A stretch of 64,000 bases of DNA from Auanema rhodensis (lineage: Eukaryota; Nematoda; Chromadorea; Rhabditida; Rhabditidae), in contig OZ059900.1 in assembly GCA_964057225.1 (NCBI GenBank), forward strand, positions 25,063,638 through 25,127,637. Reading direction: 5' to 3'. Of the stretch, positions 9,918-23,255 are shown piece by piece. The notes under the pieces are model-generated. The model saw nothing but the letters and a program-made list of their open reading frames with translations, did not search any database and was not told the origin of the DNA. A program made the translations under genes and the position numbers. The stretch's first letter is position 1, and each line of letters starts with the position of its first letter.

Positions 9918-12900
9918 GTGAAAGTGGAACTAGACGTTGTACGAACAATTTTGAGCTAGGTTTCGTTGACATTGCATGAGTTTGAACACATGAAATCGTA
10001 AGTCAAAACCTTGTTTACAGCGAAATTTCCAAAAACTGGTTTTCCAGCATAATAAAATATTTCTCATGGGAAATACTGTGTTTTTGTATTTTTTTAGTGT
10101 TCAGCATGTAAAATGCGTCATTTTAGTATGTAAAACGCTGAATTTCGTTGCATTTGACGACTCATATGAACAAAAATCGATTTTATCAATATTAGCCATA
10201 AGGGGCGTGCCCTCAGAATATGCTAATTTCCTTAATTTTCTAACCCCTGTTTTTTTGTCGTGAAAGTGGAACTAGACGTTGTACGAACAATTTTGAGCTA
10301 GGTTTCATTGACATTGCATGAGTTTGAACACATGAAATCGTAAGTCAAAACCTTGTTTACAGCGAAATTTCCAAAAACAGGTTTTCCAGCATAATACAAT
10401 ATTTCTCATGGGAAATACTGTGTTTTTGTATTTTTCTAGTGTTCAGAATGTAGAATGCTTCATTTTAGTATGTAACACGCTGAAATTCGTTGCATTTGAC
10501 GACTCATATGAACAAAAATCGATTTAATCAATATTAGCCAAAAGGAGCGTGCCCTCAGAATATGCTAATTTCCTTAATTTTCTAACCCCTGTTTTTTTGT
10601 CGTGAAAGTGGAACTAGACGTTGTACGAACAATTGTGAGCTAGGTTTCATTGACATTGCATGAGTTTGAACACATGAAATCGTAAGTCAAAACCTTGTTT
10701 ACAGCGAAATTTCCAAAAACTGGTTTTCCAGCATAATAAAATATTTCTCATGGGAAATACTGTGTTTTTGTATTTTTCTAGTGTTCAGCATGTAAAATGC
10801 TTCATTTTAGTATGTAACACGCTGAAATTTGTTGCATTTGACGACTCATATGAACAAAAATCGATTTAATCAATATTAGCCATAAGGGGCGTGCCCTCAG
10901 AATATGCTAATTTCCTTAATTTTCTAACCCCTGTTTTTTTGTCGTGAAAGTGGAACTAGACGTTGTACGAACAATTTTGAGCTAGGTTTCATTGACATTG
11001 CATGAGTTTGAACACATGAAATCGTAAGTCAAAACCTTGTTTACAGCGAAATTTCCAAAAACTGGTTTTCCAGCATAATAAAATATTTCTCATGGGAAAT
11101 ACTGTGTTTTTGTATTTTTTTAGTGTTCAGCATGTAAAATGCGTCATTTTAGTATGTAAAACGCTGAAATTCGTTGCATTTGACGACTCATATGAACAAA
11201 AATCGATTTTATCAATATTAGCCATAAGGGGCGTGCCCTCAGAATATGCTAATTTCCTTAATTTTCTAACCCCTGTTTTTTTGTCGTGAAAGTGGAACTA
11301 GACGTTGTACGAACAATTTTGAGCTAGGTTTCATTGACATTGCATGAGTTTGAACACATGAAATCGTAAGTCAAAACCTTGTTTACAGCGAAATTTCCAA
11401 AAACTGGTTTTCCAGCATAATAAAATATTTCTCATGGGAAAAACTGTGTTTTTGTATTTTTCTAGTGTTCAGCATGTAAAATGCTTCATTTTAGTATGTA
11501 ACACGCTGAAATTTGTTGCATTTGACGACTCATATGAACAAAAATCGATTTAATCAATATTAGCCATAAGGGGCGTGCCCTCAGAATATGCTAATTTCCT
11601 TAATTTTCTAACCCCTGTTTTTTTGTCGTGAAAGTGGAACTAGACGTTGTACGAACAATTTTGAGCTAGGTTTCATTGACATTGCATGAGTTTGAACACA
11701 TGAAATCGTAAGTCAAAACCTTGTTTACAGCGAAATTTCCAAAAACTGGTTTTCCAGCATAATAAAATATTTCTCATGGGAAATACTGTGTTTTTGTATT
11801 TTTTTAGTGTTCAGCATGTAAAATGCGTCATTTTAGTATGTAAAACGCTGAAATTCGTTGCATTTGACGACTCATATGAACAAAAATCGATTTTATCAAT
11901 ATTAGCCATAAGGGGCGTGCCCTCAGAATATGCTAATTTCCTTAATTTTCTAACCCCTGTTTTTTTGTCGTGAAAGTGGAACTAGACGTTGTACGAACAA
12001 TTTTGAGCTAGGTTTCATTGACATTGCATGAGTTTGAACACATGAAATCGTAAGTCAAAACCTTGTTTACAGCGAAATTTCCAAAAACAGGTTTTCCAGC
12101 ATAATACAATATTTCTCATGGGAAATACTGTGTTTTTGTATTTTTCTAGTGTTCAGAATGTAGAATGCTTCATTTTAGTATGTAACACGCTGAAATTCGT
12201 TGCATTTGACGACTCATATGAACAAAAATCGATTTTATCAATATTAGCCATAAGGGGCGTGCCCTCAGAATATGCTAATTTCCTTAATTTTCTAACCCCT
12301 GTTTTTTTGTCGTGAAAGTGGAACTAGACGTTGTACGAACAATTTTGAGCTAGGTTTCATTGACATTGCATGAGTTTGAACACATGAAATCGTAAGTCAA
12401 AACCTTGTTTACAGCGAAATTTCCAAAAACAGGTTTTCCAGCATAATACAATATTTCTCATGGGAAATACTGTGTTTTTGTATTTTTCTAGTGTTCAGAA
12501 TGTAGAATGCTTCATTTTAGTATGTAACACGCTGAAATTCGTTGCATTTGACGACTCATATGAACAAAAATCGATTTAATCAATATTAGCCATAAGGAGC
12601 GTGCCCTCAGAATATGCTAATTTCCTTAATTTTCTAACCCCTGTTTTTTTGTCGTGAAAGTGGAACTAGACGTTGTACGAACAATTTTGAGCTAGGTTTC
12701 ATTGACATTGCATGAGTTTGAACACATGAAATCGTAAGTCAAAACCTTGTTTACAGCGAAATTTCCAAAAACTGGTTTTCCAGCATAATAAAATATTTCT
12801 CATGGGAAATACTGTGTTTTTGTATTTTTTTAGTGTTCAGCATGTAAAATGCGTCATTTTAGTATGTAAAACGCTGAAATTCGTTGCATTTGACGACTCA

Positions 12901-13337
12901 TATGAACAAAAAGCGATTTAATCAATATTAGCCATAAGGGGCGTGCCCTCAGAATATGCTAATTTCCTTAATTTTCTAACCCCTGTTTTTTTGTCGTGAA
13001 AGTGGAACTAGACGTTGTACGAACAATTTTGAGCTAGGTTTCATTGACATTGCATGAGTTTGAACACATGAAATCGTAAGTCAAAACCTTGTTTACAGCG
13101 AAATTTCCAAAAACTGGTTTTCCAGCATAATAAAATATTTCTCATGGGAAATAATGTGTTTTTGTATTTTTTTAGTGTTCAGCATGTAAAATGCGTCATT
13201 TTAGTATGTAAAACGCTGAAATTCGTTGCATTTGACGACTCATATGAACAAAAAGCGATTTAATCAATATTAGCCATAAGGGGCGTGCCCTCAGAATATG
13301 CTAATTTCCTTAATTTTCTAACCCCTGTTTTTTTGTC
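9918..13337. repeat. Mixed P/U domain (monomers 30-39)
   Basis: P copies 30, 33, 35, 38 and 39 alternate with U copies 31, 36 and 37, which share AACAGG, AATACAAT and CAGAATGTAGAATG. Copies 32 and 34 are generic with AATTTG. Copies 38 and 39 carry GCGATTTAATC, a variant seen again in 43, 102, 135 and 136. U copy 37 (12312) recurs as copy 47 (15732), both with AAGGAGCG. Period-2 alternation is visible between 33 and 36, but no long unit is regular. Confidence 0.75.
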
Positions 13338-16300
13338 GTGAAAGTGGAACTAGACGTTGTACGAACAATTTTGAGCTAGGTTTCATTGACATTGCATGAG
13401 TTTGAACACATGCAATCGTAAGTCAAAACCTTGTTTACAGCGAAATTTCCAAAAACTGGTTTTCCAGCATAATAAAATATTTCTCATGGGAAATACTGTG
13501 TTTTTGTATTTTTCTAGTGTTCAGCATGTAAAATGGTTCATTTTAGTATGTAACACGCTGAAATTTGTTGCATTTGACGACTCATATGAACAAAAATCGA
13601 TTTAATCAATATTAGCCATAAGGGGCGTGCCCTCAGAATATGCTAATTTCCTTAATTTTCTAACCCCTGTTTTTTTGTCGTGAAAGTGGAACTAGACGTT
13701 GTACGAACAATTTTGAGCTAGGTTTCATTGACATTGCATGAGTTTGAACAAATGAAATCGTAAGTCAAAACCTTGTTTACATCGAAATTTCCAAAAACTG
13801 GTTTTCCAGCATAATAAAACATTTCTCATGGGAAATACTGTGTTTTTGTATTTTTTTAGTGTTCAGCATGTAAAATGCGTCATTTTAGTATGTAAAACGC
13901 TGAAATTCGTTGCATTTGACGACTCATATGAACAAAAATCGATTTTATCAATATTAGCCATAAGGGGCGTGCCCTCAGAATATGCTAATTTCCTTAATTT
14001 TCTAACCCCTGTTTTTTTGTCGTGAAAGTGGAACTAGACGTTGTACGAACAATTTTGAGCTAGGTTTCATTGACATTGCATGAGTTTGAACACATGCAAT
14101 CGTAAGTCAAAACCTTGTTTACAGCGAAATTTCCAAAAACTGGTTTTCCAGCATAATAAAATATTTCTCATGGGAAATACTGTGTTTTTGTATTTTTCTA
14201 GTGTTCAGCATGTAAAATGCTTCATTTTAGTATGTAACACGCTGAAATTTGTTGCATTTGACGACTCATATGAACAAAAATCGATTTAATCAATATTAGC
14301 CATAAGGGGCGTGCCCTCAGAATATGCTAATTTCCTTAATTTTCTAACCCCTGTTTTTTTGTCGTGAAAGTGGAACTAGACGTTGTACGAACAATTTTGA
14401 GCTAGGTTTCATTGACATTGCATGAGTTTGAACACATGAAATCGTAAGTCAAAACCTTGTTTACAGCGAAATTTCCAAAAACTGGTTTTCCAGCATAATA
14501 AAATATTTCTCATGGGAAATACTGTGTTTTTGTATTTTTTTAGTGTTCAGCATGTAAAATGCGTCATTTTAGTATGTAAAACGCTGAAATTCGTTGCATT
14601 TGACGACTCATATGAACAAAAAGCGATTTAATCAATATTAGCCATAAGGGGCGTGCCCTCAGAATATGCTAATTTCCTTAATTTTCTAACCCCTGTTTTT
14701 TTGTCGTGAAAGTGGAACTAGACGTTGTACGAACAATTTTGAGCTAGGTTTCATTGACATTGCATGAGTTTGAACAAATGAAATCGTAAGTCAAAACCTT
14801 GTTTACATCGAAATTTCCAAAAACTGGTTTTCCAGCATAATAAAACATTTCTCATGGGAAATACTGTGTTTTTGTATTTTTTTAGTGTTCAGCATGTAAA
14901 ATGCGTCATTTTAGTATGTAAAACGCTGAAATTCGTTGCATTTGACGACTCATATGAACAAAAATCGATTTTATCAATATTAGCCATAAGGGGCGTGCCC
15001 TCAGAATATGCTAATTTCCTTAATTTTCTAACCCCTGTTTTTTTGTCGTGAAAGTGGAACTAGACGTTGTACGAACAATTTTGAGCTAGGTTTCATTGAC
15101 ATTGCATGAGTTTGAACACATGCAATCGTAAGTCAAAACCTTGTTTACAGCGAAATTTCCAAAAACTGGTTTTCCAGCATAATAAAATATTTCTCATGGG
15201 AAATACTGTGTTTTTGTATTTTTCTAGTGTTCAGCATGTAAAATGCTTCATTTTAGTATGTAACACGCTGAAATTTGTTGCATTTGACGACTCATATGAA
15301 CAAAAATCGATTTAATCAATATTAGCCATAAGGGGCGTGCCCTCAGAATATGCTAATTTCCTTAATTTTCTAACCCCTGTTTTTTTGTCGTGAAAGTGGA
15401 ACTAGACGTTGTACGAACAATTTTGAGCTAGGTTTCATTGACATTGCATGAGTTTGAACACATGCAATCGTAAGTCAAAACCTTGTTTACAGCGAAATTT
15501 CCAAAAACTGGTTTTCCAGCATAATAAAATATTTCTCATGGGAAATACTGTGTTTTTGTATTTTTCTAGTGTTCAGCATGTAAAATGCTTCATTTTAGTA
15601 TGTAACACGCTGAAATTTGTTGCATTTGACGACTCATATGAACAAAAATCGATTTAATCAATATTAGCCATAAGGGGCGTGCCCTCAGAATATGCTAATT
15701 TCCTTAATTTTCTAACCCCTGTTTTTTTGTCGTGAAAGTGGAACTAGACGTTGTACGAACAATTTTGAGCTAGGTTTCATTGACATTGCATGAGTTTGAA
15801 CACATGAAATCGTAAGTCAAAACCTTGTTTACAGCGAAATTTCCAAAAACAGGTTTTCCAGCATAATACAATATTTCTCATGGGAAATACTGTGTTTTTG
15901 TATTTTTCTAGTGTTCAGAATGTAGAATGCTTCATTTTAGTATGTAACACGCTGAAATTCGTTGCATTTGACGACTCATATGAACAAAAATCGATTTAAT
16001 CAATATTAGCCATAAGGAGCGTGCCCTCAGAATATGCTAATTTCCTTAATTTTCTAACCCCTGTTTTTTTGTCGTGAAAGTGGAACTAGACGTTGTACGA
16101 ACAATTTTGAGCTAGGTTTCATTGACATTGCATGAGTTTGAACACATGCAATCGTAAGTCAAAACCTTGTTTACAGCGAAATTTCCAAAAACTGGTTTTC
16201 CAGCATAATAAAATATTTCTCATGGGAAATACTGTGTTTTTGTATTTTTCTAGTGTTCAGCATGTAAAATGGTTCATTTTAGTATGTAACACGCTGAAAT

Positions 16301-17099
16301 TTGTTGCATTTGACGACTCATATGAACAAAAATCGATTTAATCAATATTAGCCATAAGGGGCGTGCCCTCAGAATATGCTAATTTCCTTAATTTTCTAAC
16401 CCCTGTTTTTTTGTCGTGAAAGTGGAACTAGACGTTGTACGAACAATTTTGAGCTAGGTTTCATTGACATTGCATGAGTTTGAACAAATGAAATCGTAAG
16501 TCAAAACCTTGTTTACATCGAAATTTCCAAAAACTGGTTTTCCAGCATAATAAAACATTTCTCATGGGAAATACTGTGTTTTTGTATTTTTTTAGTGTTC
16601 AGCATGTAAAATGCGTCATTTTAGTATGTAAAACGCTGAAATTCGTTGCATTTGACGACTCATATGAACAAAAATCGATTTTATCAATATTAGCCATAAG
16701 GGGCGTGCCCTCAGAATATGCTAATTTCCTTAATTTTCTAACCCCTGTTTTTTTGTCGTGAAAGTGGAACTAGACGTTGTACGAACAATTTTGAGCTAGG
16801 TTTCATTGACATTGCATGAGTTTGAACACATGCAATCGTAAGTCAAAACCTTGTTTACAGCGAAATTTCCAAAAACTGGTTTTCCAGCATAATAAAATAT
16901 TTCTCATGGGAAATACTGTGTTTTTGTATTTTTCTAGTGTTCAGCATGTAAAATGCTTCATTTTAGTATGTAACACGCTGAAATTTGTTGCATTTGACGA
17001 CTCATATGAACAAAAATCGATTTAATCAATATTAGCCATAAGGGGCGTGCCCTCAGAATATGCTAATTTCCTTAATTTTCTAACCCCTGTTTTTTTGTC
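13338..17099. repeat. C-allele/P domain with 8-monomer recurrence (monomers 40-50)
   Basis: Copies 40-42 (13338-14363) recur as 48-50 (16074-17099), an offset of 2,736 bp. The first of each trio has the rare AAAATGGTTC. The pair 41-42 (ACAAATG, ACATCG and AAAACATTT followed by a C-allele AATTTG copy) also appears at 44-45 and at 61-62. Copies 45 and 46 look identical, so a monomer was duplicated in place. The pair behaves as a module amplified independently of its neighbours. Confidence 0.8.
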
Positions 17100-18809
17100 G
17101 TGAAAGTGGAACTAGACGTTGTACGAACAATTTTGAGCTAGGTTTCATTGACATTGCATGAGTTTGAACAAATGAAATCGTAAGTCAAAACCTTGTTTAC
17201 ATCGAAATTTCCAAAAACTGGTTTTCCAGCATAATAAAATATTTCTCATGGGAAATACTGTGTTTTTGTATTTTTTTAGTGTTCAGCATGTAAAATGCGT
17301 CATGTTAGTATGTAAAACGCTGAAATTCGTTGCATTTGACGACTCATATGAACAAAAATCGATTTTATCAATATTAGCCATAAGGGGCGTGCCCTCAGAA
17401 TATGCTAATTTCCTTAATTTTCTAACCCCTGTTTTTTTGTTGTGAAAGTGGAACTAGACGTTGTACGAACAATTTTGAGCTAGGTTTCATTGACATTGCA
17501 TGAGTTTGAACACATGCAATCGTAAGTCAAAACCTTGTTTACAGCGAAATTTCCAAAAACTGGTTTTCCAGCATAATAAAATATTTCTCATGGGAAAAAC
17601 TGTGTTTTTGTATTTTTCTAGTGTTCAGCATGTAAAATGCTTTATTTTAATATGTAACACGCTGAAATTCGTTGCATTTGACGACTCATATGAACAAAAA
17701 TCGATTTAATCAATATTAGCCATAAGGGGCGTGCCCTCAGAATATGCTAATTTCCTTAATTTTCTAACCCCTGTTTTTTTGTCGTGAAAGTGGAACTAGA
17801 CGTTGTACGAACAATTTTGAGCTAGGTTTCATTGACATTGCATGAGTTTGAACACATGAAATCGTAAGTCAAAACCTTGTTTACAGCGAAATTTCCAAAA
17901 ACTGGTTTTCCAGCATAATAAAATATTTCTCATGGGAAATACTGTGTTTTTATATTTTTCTAGTGTTCAGCATGTAAAATGCTTCATTTTAGTATGTAAC
18001 ACGCTGAAATTCGTTGCATTTGACGACTCATATGAACAAAAATTGATTTAATCAATATTAGCCATAAGGGGCGTGCCCTCAGAATATGCTAATTTCCTTA
18101 ATTTTCTAACCCCTGTTTTTTTGTCGTGAAAGTGGAACTAGACGTTGTACGAACAATTTTAAGCTAGGTTTCATTGACATTGCATGAGTTTGAACACATG
18201 CAATCGTAAGTCAAAACCTTGTTTACAGCGAAATTTCCAAAAACTGGTTTTCCAGCATAATAAAATATTTCTCATGGGAAAAACTGTGTTTTTGTATTTT
18301 TCTAGTGTTCAGCATGTAAAATGCTTTATTTTAATATGTAACACGCTGAAATTCGTTGCATTTGACGACTCATATGAACAAAAATCGATTTAATCAATAT
18401 TAGCCATAAGGGGCGTGCCCTCAGAATATGCTAATTTCCTTAATTTTCTAACCCCCGTTTTTTTGTCTTGAAAGTGGAACTAGACGTTGTACGAACAATT
18501 TTGAGCTAGGTTTCATTGACATTGCATGAGTTTGAACACATGAAATCGTAAGTCAAAACCTTGTTTACAGCGAAATTTCCAAAAACTGGTTTTCCAGCAT
18601 AATACAATATTTCTCATGGGAAATACTGTGTTTTTATATTTTTCTAGTGTTCAGCATGTAAAATGCTTCATTTTAGTATGTAACACGCTGAAATTCGTTG
18701 CATTTGACGACTCATATGAACAAAAATCGATTTTATCAATATTAGCCATAAGGGGCGTGCCCTCAGAATATGCTAATTTCCTTAATTTTCTAACCCCCGT
18801 TTTTTTGTC
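16416..18809. repeat. 12-mer higher-order repeat, first copy of shared segment (monomers 49-55)
   Basis: Copies 49-55 match copies 61-67 in order and in diagnostic sites at an exact offset of 4,104 bp (12 x 342). The shared order is an ACAAATG/P copy, a C-allele AATTTG copy, a P copy with CATGTTAG and TTGTTG end, Q, a TTGATT copy, Q with TTTTAAGC and an R copy with CCCCCG...CTTG end. Five further copies (56-60) complete the 12-mer before the second copy starts at 20520. Confidence 0.85.
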
Positions 18810-20519
18810 TTGAAAGTGGAACTAGACGTTGTACGAACAATTTTGAGCTAGGTTTCATTGACATTGCATGAGTTTGAACACATGAAATCGTAAGTCAAAA
18901 CCTTGTTTACAGCGAAATTTCCAAAAACTGGTTTTCCAGCATAATACAATATTTCTCATGGGAAATACTGTGTTTTTATATTTTTCTAGTGTTCAGCATG
19001 TAAAATGCTTCATTTTAGTATGTAACACGCTGAAATTCGTTGCATTTGACGACTCATATGAACAAAAATCGATTTTATCAATATTAGCCATAAGGGGCGT
19101 GCCCTCAGAATATGCTAATTTCCTTAATTTTCTAACCCCTGTTTTTTTGTCGTGAAAGTGGAACTAGACGTTGTACGAACAGTTTTGAGCTAGGTTTCAT
19201 TGACATTGCATGAGTTTGAACACATGAAATCGTAAGTCAAAACCTTGTTTACAGCGAAATTTCCAAAAACTGGTTTTCCAGCATAATAAAATATTTCTCA
19301 TGGGAAATACTGTGTTTTTGTATTTTTTCAGTGTTCAGCATGTAAAATGCTTCATTTTAGTATGTAACACGCTGAAATTCGTTGCATTTGACGACTCATA
19401 TGAACAAAAATCGATTTAATCAATATTAGCCATAAGGGGCGTGCCCTCAGAATATGCTAATTTCCTTAATTTTCTAACCCCTGTTTTTTTGTCGTGAAAG
19501 TGGAACTAGACGTTGTACGAACAATTTTGAGCTAGGTTTCATTGACATTGCATGAGTTTGAACACATGAAATCGTAAGTCAAAACCTTGTTTACAGCGAA
19601 ATTTCCAAAAACTGGTTTTCCAGCATAATAAAATATTTCTCATGGGAAATACTGTGTTTTTGTATTTTTTTAGTGTTCAGCATGTAAAATGCGTCATTTT
19701 AGTATGTAAAACGCTGAAATTCGTTGCATTTGACGACTCATATGAACAAAAATCGATTTTATCAATATTAGCCATAAGGGGCGTGCCCTCAGAATATGCT
19801 AATTTCCTTAATTTTCTAACCCCTGTTTTTTTGTCGTGAAAGTGGAACTAGACGTTGTACGAACAATTTTGAGCTAGGTTTCATTGACATTGCATGAGTT
19901 TGAACACATGAAATCGTAAGTCAAAACCTTGTTTACAGCGAAATTTCCAAAAACTGGTTTTCCAGCATAATACAATATTTCTCATGGGAAATACTGTGTT
20001 TTTATATTTTTCTAGTGTTCAGCATGTAAAATGCTTCATTTTAGTATGTAACACGCTGAAATTCGTTGCATTTGACGACTCATATGAACAAAAATCGATT
20101 TTATCAATATTAGCCATAAGGGGCGTGCCCTCAGAATATGCTAATTTCCTTAATTTTCTAACCCCTGTTTTTTTGTCGTGAAAGTGGAACTAGACGTTGT
20201 ACGAACAATTTTGAGCTAGGTTTCATTGACATTGCATGAGTTTGAACACATGAAATCGTAAGTCAAAACCTTGTTTACAGCGAAATTTCCAAAAACTGGT
20301 TTTCCAGCATAATAAAATATTTCTCATGGGAAATACTGTGTTTTTATATTTTTCTAGTGTTCAGCATGTAAAATGCTTCATTTTAGTATGTAACACGCTG
20401 AAATTCGTTGCATTTGACGACTCATATGAACAAAAATCGATTTAATCAATATTAGCCATAAGGGGCGTGCCCTCAGAATATGCTAATTTCCTTAATTTTC
20501 TAACCCCTGTTTTTTTGTC

Positions 20520-22913
20520 GTGAAAGTGGAACTAGACGTTGTACGAACAATTTTGAGCTAGGTTTCATTGACATTGCATGAGTTTGAACAAATGAAATCG
20601 TAAGTCAAAACCTTGTTTACATCGAAATTTCCAAAAACTGGTTTTCCAGCATAATAAAACATTTCTCATGGGAAATACTGTGTTTTTGTATTTTTTTAGT
20701 GTTCAGCATGTAAAATGCGTCATTTTAGTATGTAAAACGCTGAAATTCGTTGCATTTGACGACTCATATGAACAAAAATCGATTTTATCAATATTAGCCA
20801 TAAGGGGCGTGCCCTCAGAATATGCTAATTTCCTTAATTTTCTAACCCCTGTTTTTTTGTCGTGAAAGTGGAACTAGACGTTGTACGAACAATTTTGAGC
20901 TAGGTTTCATTGACATTGCATGAGTTTGAACACATGCAATCGTAAGTCAAAACCTTGTTTACAGCGAAATTTCCAAAAACTGGTTTTCCAGCATAATAAA
21001 ATATTTCTCATGGGAAATACTGTGTTTTTGTATTTTTCTAGTGTTCAGCATGTAAAATGCTTCATTTTAGTATGTAACACGCTGAAATTTGTTGCATTTG
21101 ACGACTCATATGAACAAAAATCGATTTAATCAATATTAGCCATAAGGGGCGTGCCCTCAGAATATGCTAATTTCCTTAATTTTCTAACCCCTGTTTTTTT
21201 GTCGTGAAAGTGGAACTAGACGTTGTACGAACAATTTTGAGCTAGGTTTCATTGACATTGCATGAGTTTGAACAAATGAAATCGTAAGTCAAAACCTTGT
21301 TTACATCGAAATTTCCAAAAACTGGTTTTCCAGCATAATAAAATATTTCTCATGGGAAATACTGTGTTTTTGTATTTTTTTAGTGTTCAGCATGTAAAAT
21401 GCGTCATGTTAGTATGTAAAACGCTGAAATTCGTTGCATTTGACGACTCATATGAACAAAAATCGATTTTATCAATATTAGCCATAAGGGGCGTGCCCTC
21501 AGAATATGCTAATTTCCTTAATTTTCTAACCCCTGTTTTTTTGTTGTGAAAGTGGAACTAGACGTTGTACGAACAATTTTGAGCTAGGTTTCATTGACAT
21601 TGCATGAGTTTGAACACATGCAATCGTAAGTCAAAACCTTGTTTACAGCGAAATTTCCAAAAACTGGTTTTCCAGCATAATAAAATATTTCTCATGGGAA
21701 AAACTGTGTTTTTGTATTTTTCTAGTGTTCAGCATGTAAAATGCTTTATTTTAATATGTAACACGCTGAAATTCGTTGCATTTGACGACTCATATGAACA
21801 AAAATCGATTTAATCAATATTAGCCATAAGGGGCGTGCCCTCAGAATATGCTAATTTCCTTAATTTTCTAACCCCTGTTTTTTTGTCGTGAAAGTGGAAC
21901 TAGACGTTGTACGAACAATTTTGAGCTAGGTTTCATTGACATTGCATGAGTTTGAACACATGAAATCGTAAGTCAAAACCTTGTTTACAGCGAAATTTCC
22001 AAAAACTGGTTTTCCAGCATAATAAAATATTTCTCATGGGAAATACTGTGTTTTTATATTTTTCTAGTGTTCAGCATGTAAAATGCTTCATTTTAGTATG
22101 TAACACGCTGAAATTCGTTGCATTTGACGACTCATATGAACAAAAATTGATTTAATCAATATTAGCCATAAGGGGCGTGCCCTCAGAATATGCTAATTTC
22201 CTTAATTTTCTAACCCCTGTTTTTTTGTCGTGAAAGTGGAACTAGACGTTGTACGAACAATTTTAAGCTAGGTTTCATTGACATTGCATGAGTTTGAACA
22301 CATGCAATCGTAAGTCAAAACCTTGTTTACAGCGAAATTTCCAAAAACTGGTTTTCCAGCATAATAAAATATTTCTCATGGGAAAAACTGTGTTTTTGTA
22401 TTTTTCTAGTGTTCAGCATGTAAAATGCTTTATTTTAATATGTAACACGCTGAAATTCGTTGCATTTGACGACTCATATGAACAAAAATCGATTTAATCA
22501 ATATTAGCCATAAGGGGCGTGCCCTCAGAATATGCTAATTTCCTTAATTTTCTAACCCCCGTTTTTTTGTCTTGAAAGTGGAACTAGACGTTGTACGAAC
22601 AATTTTGAGCTAGGTTTCATTGACATTGCATGAGTTTGAACACATGAAATCGTAAGTCAAAACCTTGTTTACAGCGAAATTTCCAAAAACTGGTTTTCCA
22701 GCATAATACAATATTTCTCATGGGAAATACTGTGTTTTTATATTTTTCTAGTGTTCAGCATGTAAAATGCTTCATTTTAGTATGTAACACGCTGAAATTC
22801 GTTGCATTTGACGACTCATATGAACAAAAATCGATTTTATCAATATTAGCCATAAGGGGCGTGCCCTCAGAATATGCTAATTTCCTTAATTTTCTAACCC
22901 CCGTTTTTTTGTC
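20520..22913. repeat. 12-mer higher-order repeat, second copy of shared segment (monomers 61-67)
   Basis: This is the partner of 16416-18809. By eye I found no difference between the two segments. The correspondence stops at monomer 68, which begins like copy 56 but ends like copy 51/63, so the second 12-mer was interrupted by the 5-mer duplication that follows. Confidence 0.85.
21204..22913. repeat. Tandem 5-mer, copy 1 (1,710 bp, monomers 63-67)
   Basis: The order is a P copy with CATGTTAG, Q, a TTGATT copy, Q with TTTTAAGC, and R with CCCCCG...CTTG. The same order follows directly in 22914-24623, where only the first monomer differs in its left part. This makes it a tandem duplication of exactly five monomers. 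Confidence 0.85.
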
Positions 22914-23255
22914 TTGAAAGTGGAACTAGACGTTGTACGAACAATTTTGAGCTAGGTTTCATTGACATTGCATGAGTTTGAACACATGAAATCGTAAGTC
23001 AAAACCTTGTTTACAGCGAAATTTCCAAAAACTGGTTTTCCAGCATAATACAATATTTCTCATGGGAAATACTGTGTTTTTGTATTTTTTTAGTGTTCAG
23101 CATGTAAAATGCGTCATGTTAGTATGTAAAACGCTGAAATTCGTTGCATTTGACGACTCATATGAACAAAAATCGATTTTATCAATATTAGCCATAAGGG
23201 GCGTGCCCTCAGAATATGCTAATTTCCTTAATTTTCTAACCCCTGTTTTTTTGTT
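22914..23255. repeat. Hybrid junction monomer 68
   Basis: The left part has ACACATG, ACAGCG and AATACAAT as in monomer 56; the right part has TGTATTTTTTTAG, GCGTCATGTTAG and a TTGTTGTG end as in monomer 63. The switch lies between the C at 23051 and the G at 23082, where both parents are identical. This is the structure expected from unequal exchange between a monomer that follows the 55 type and a 51/63-type monomer, producing the 1,710-bp duplication. Confidence 0.85.
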
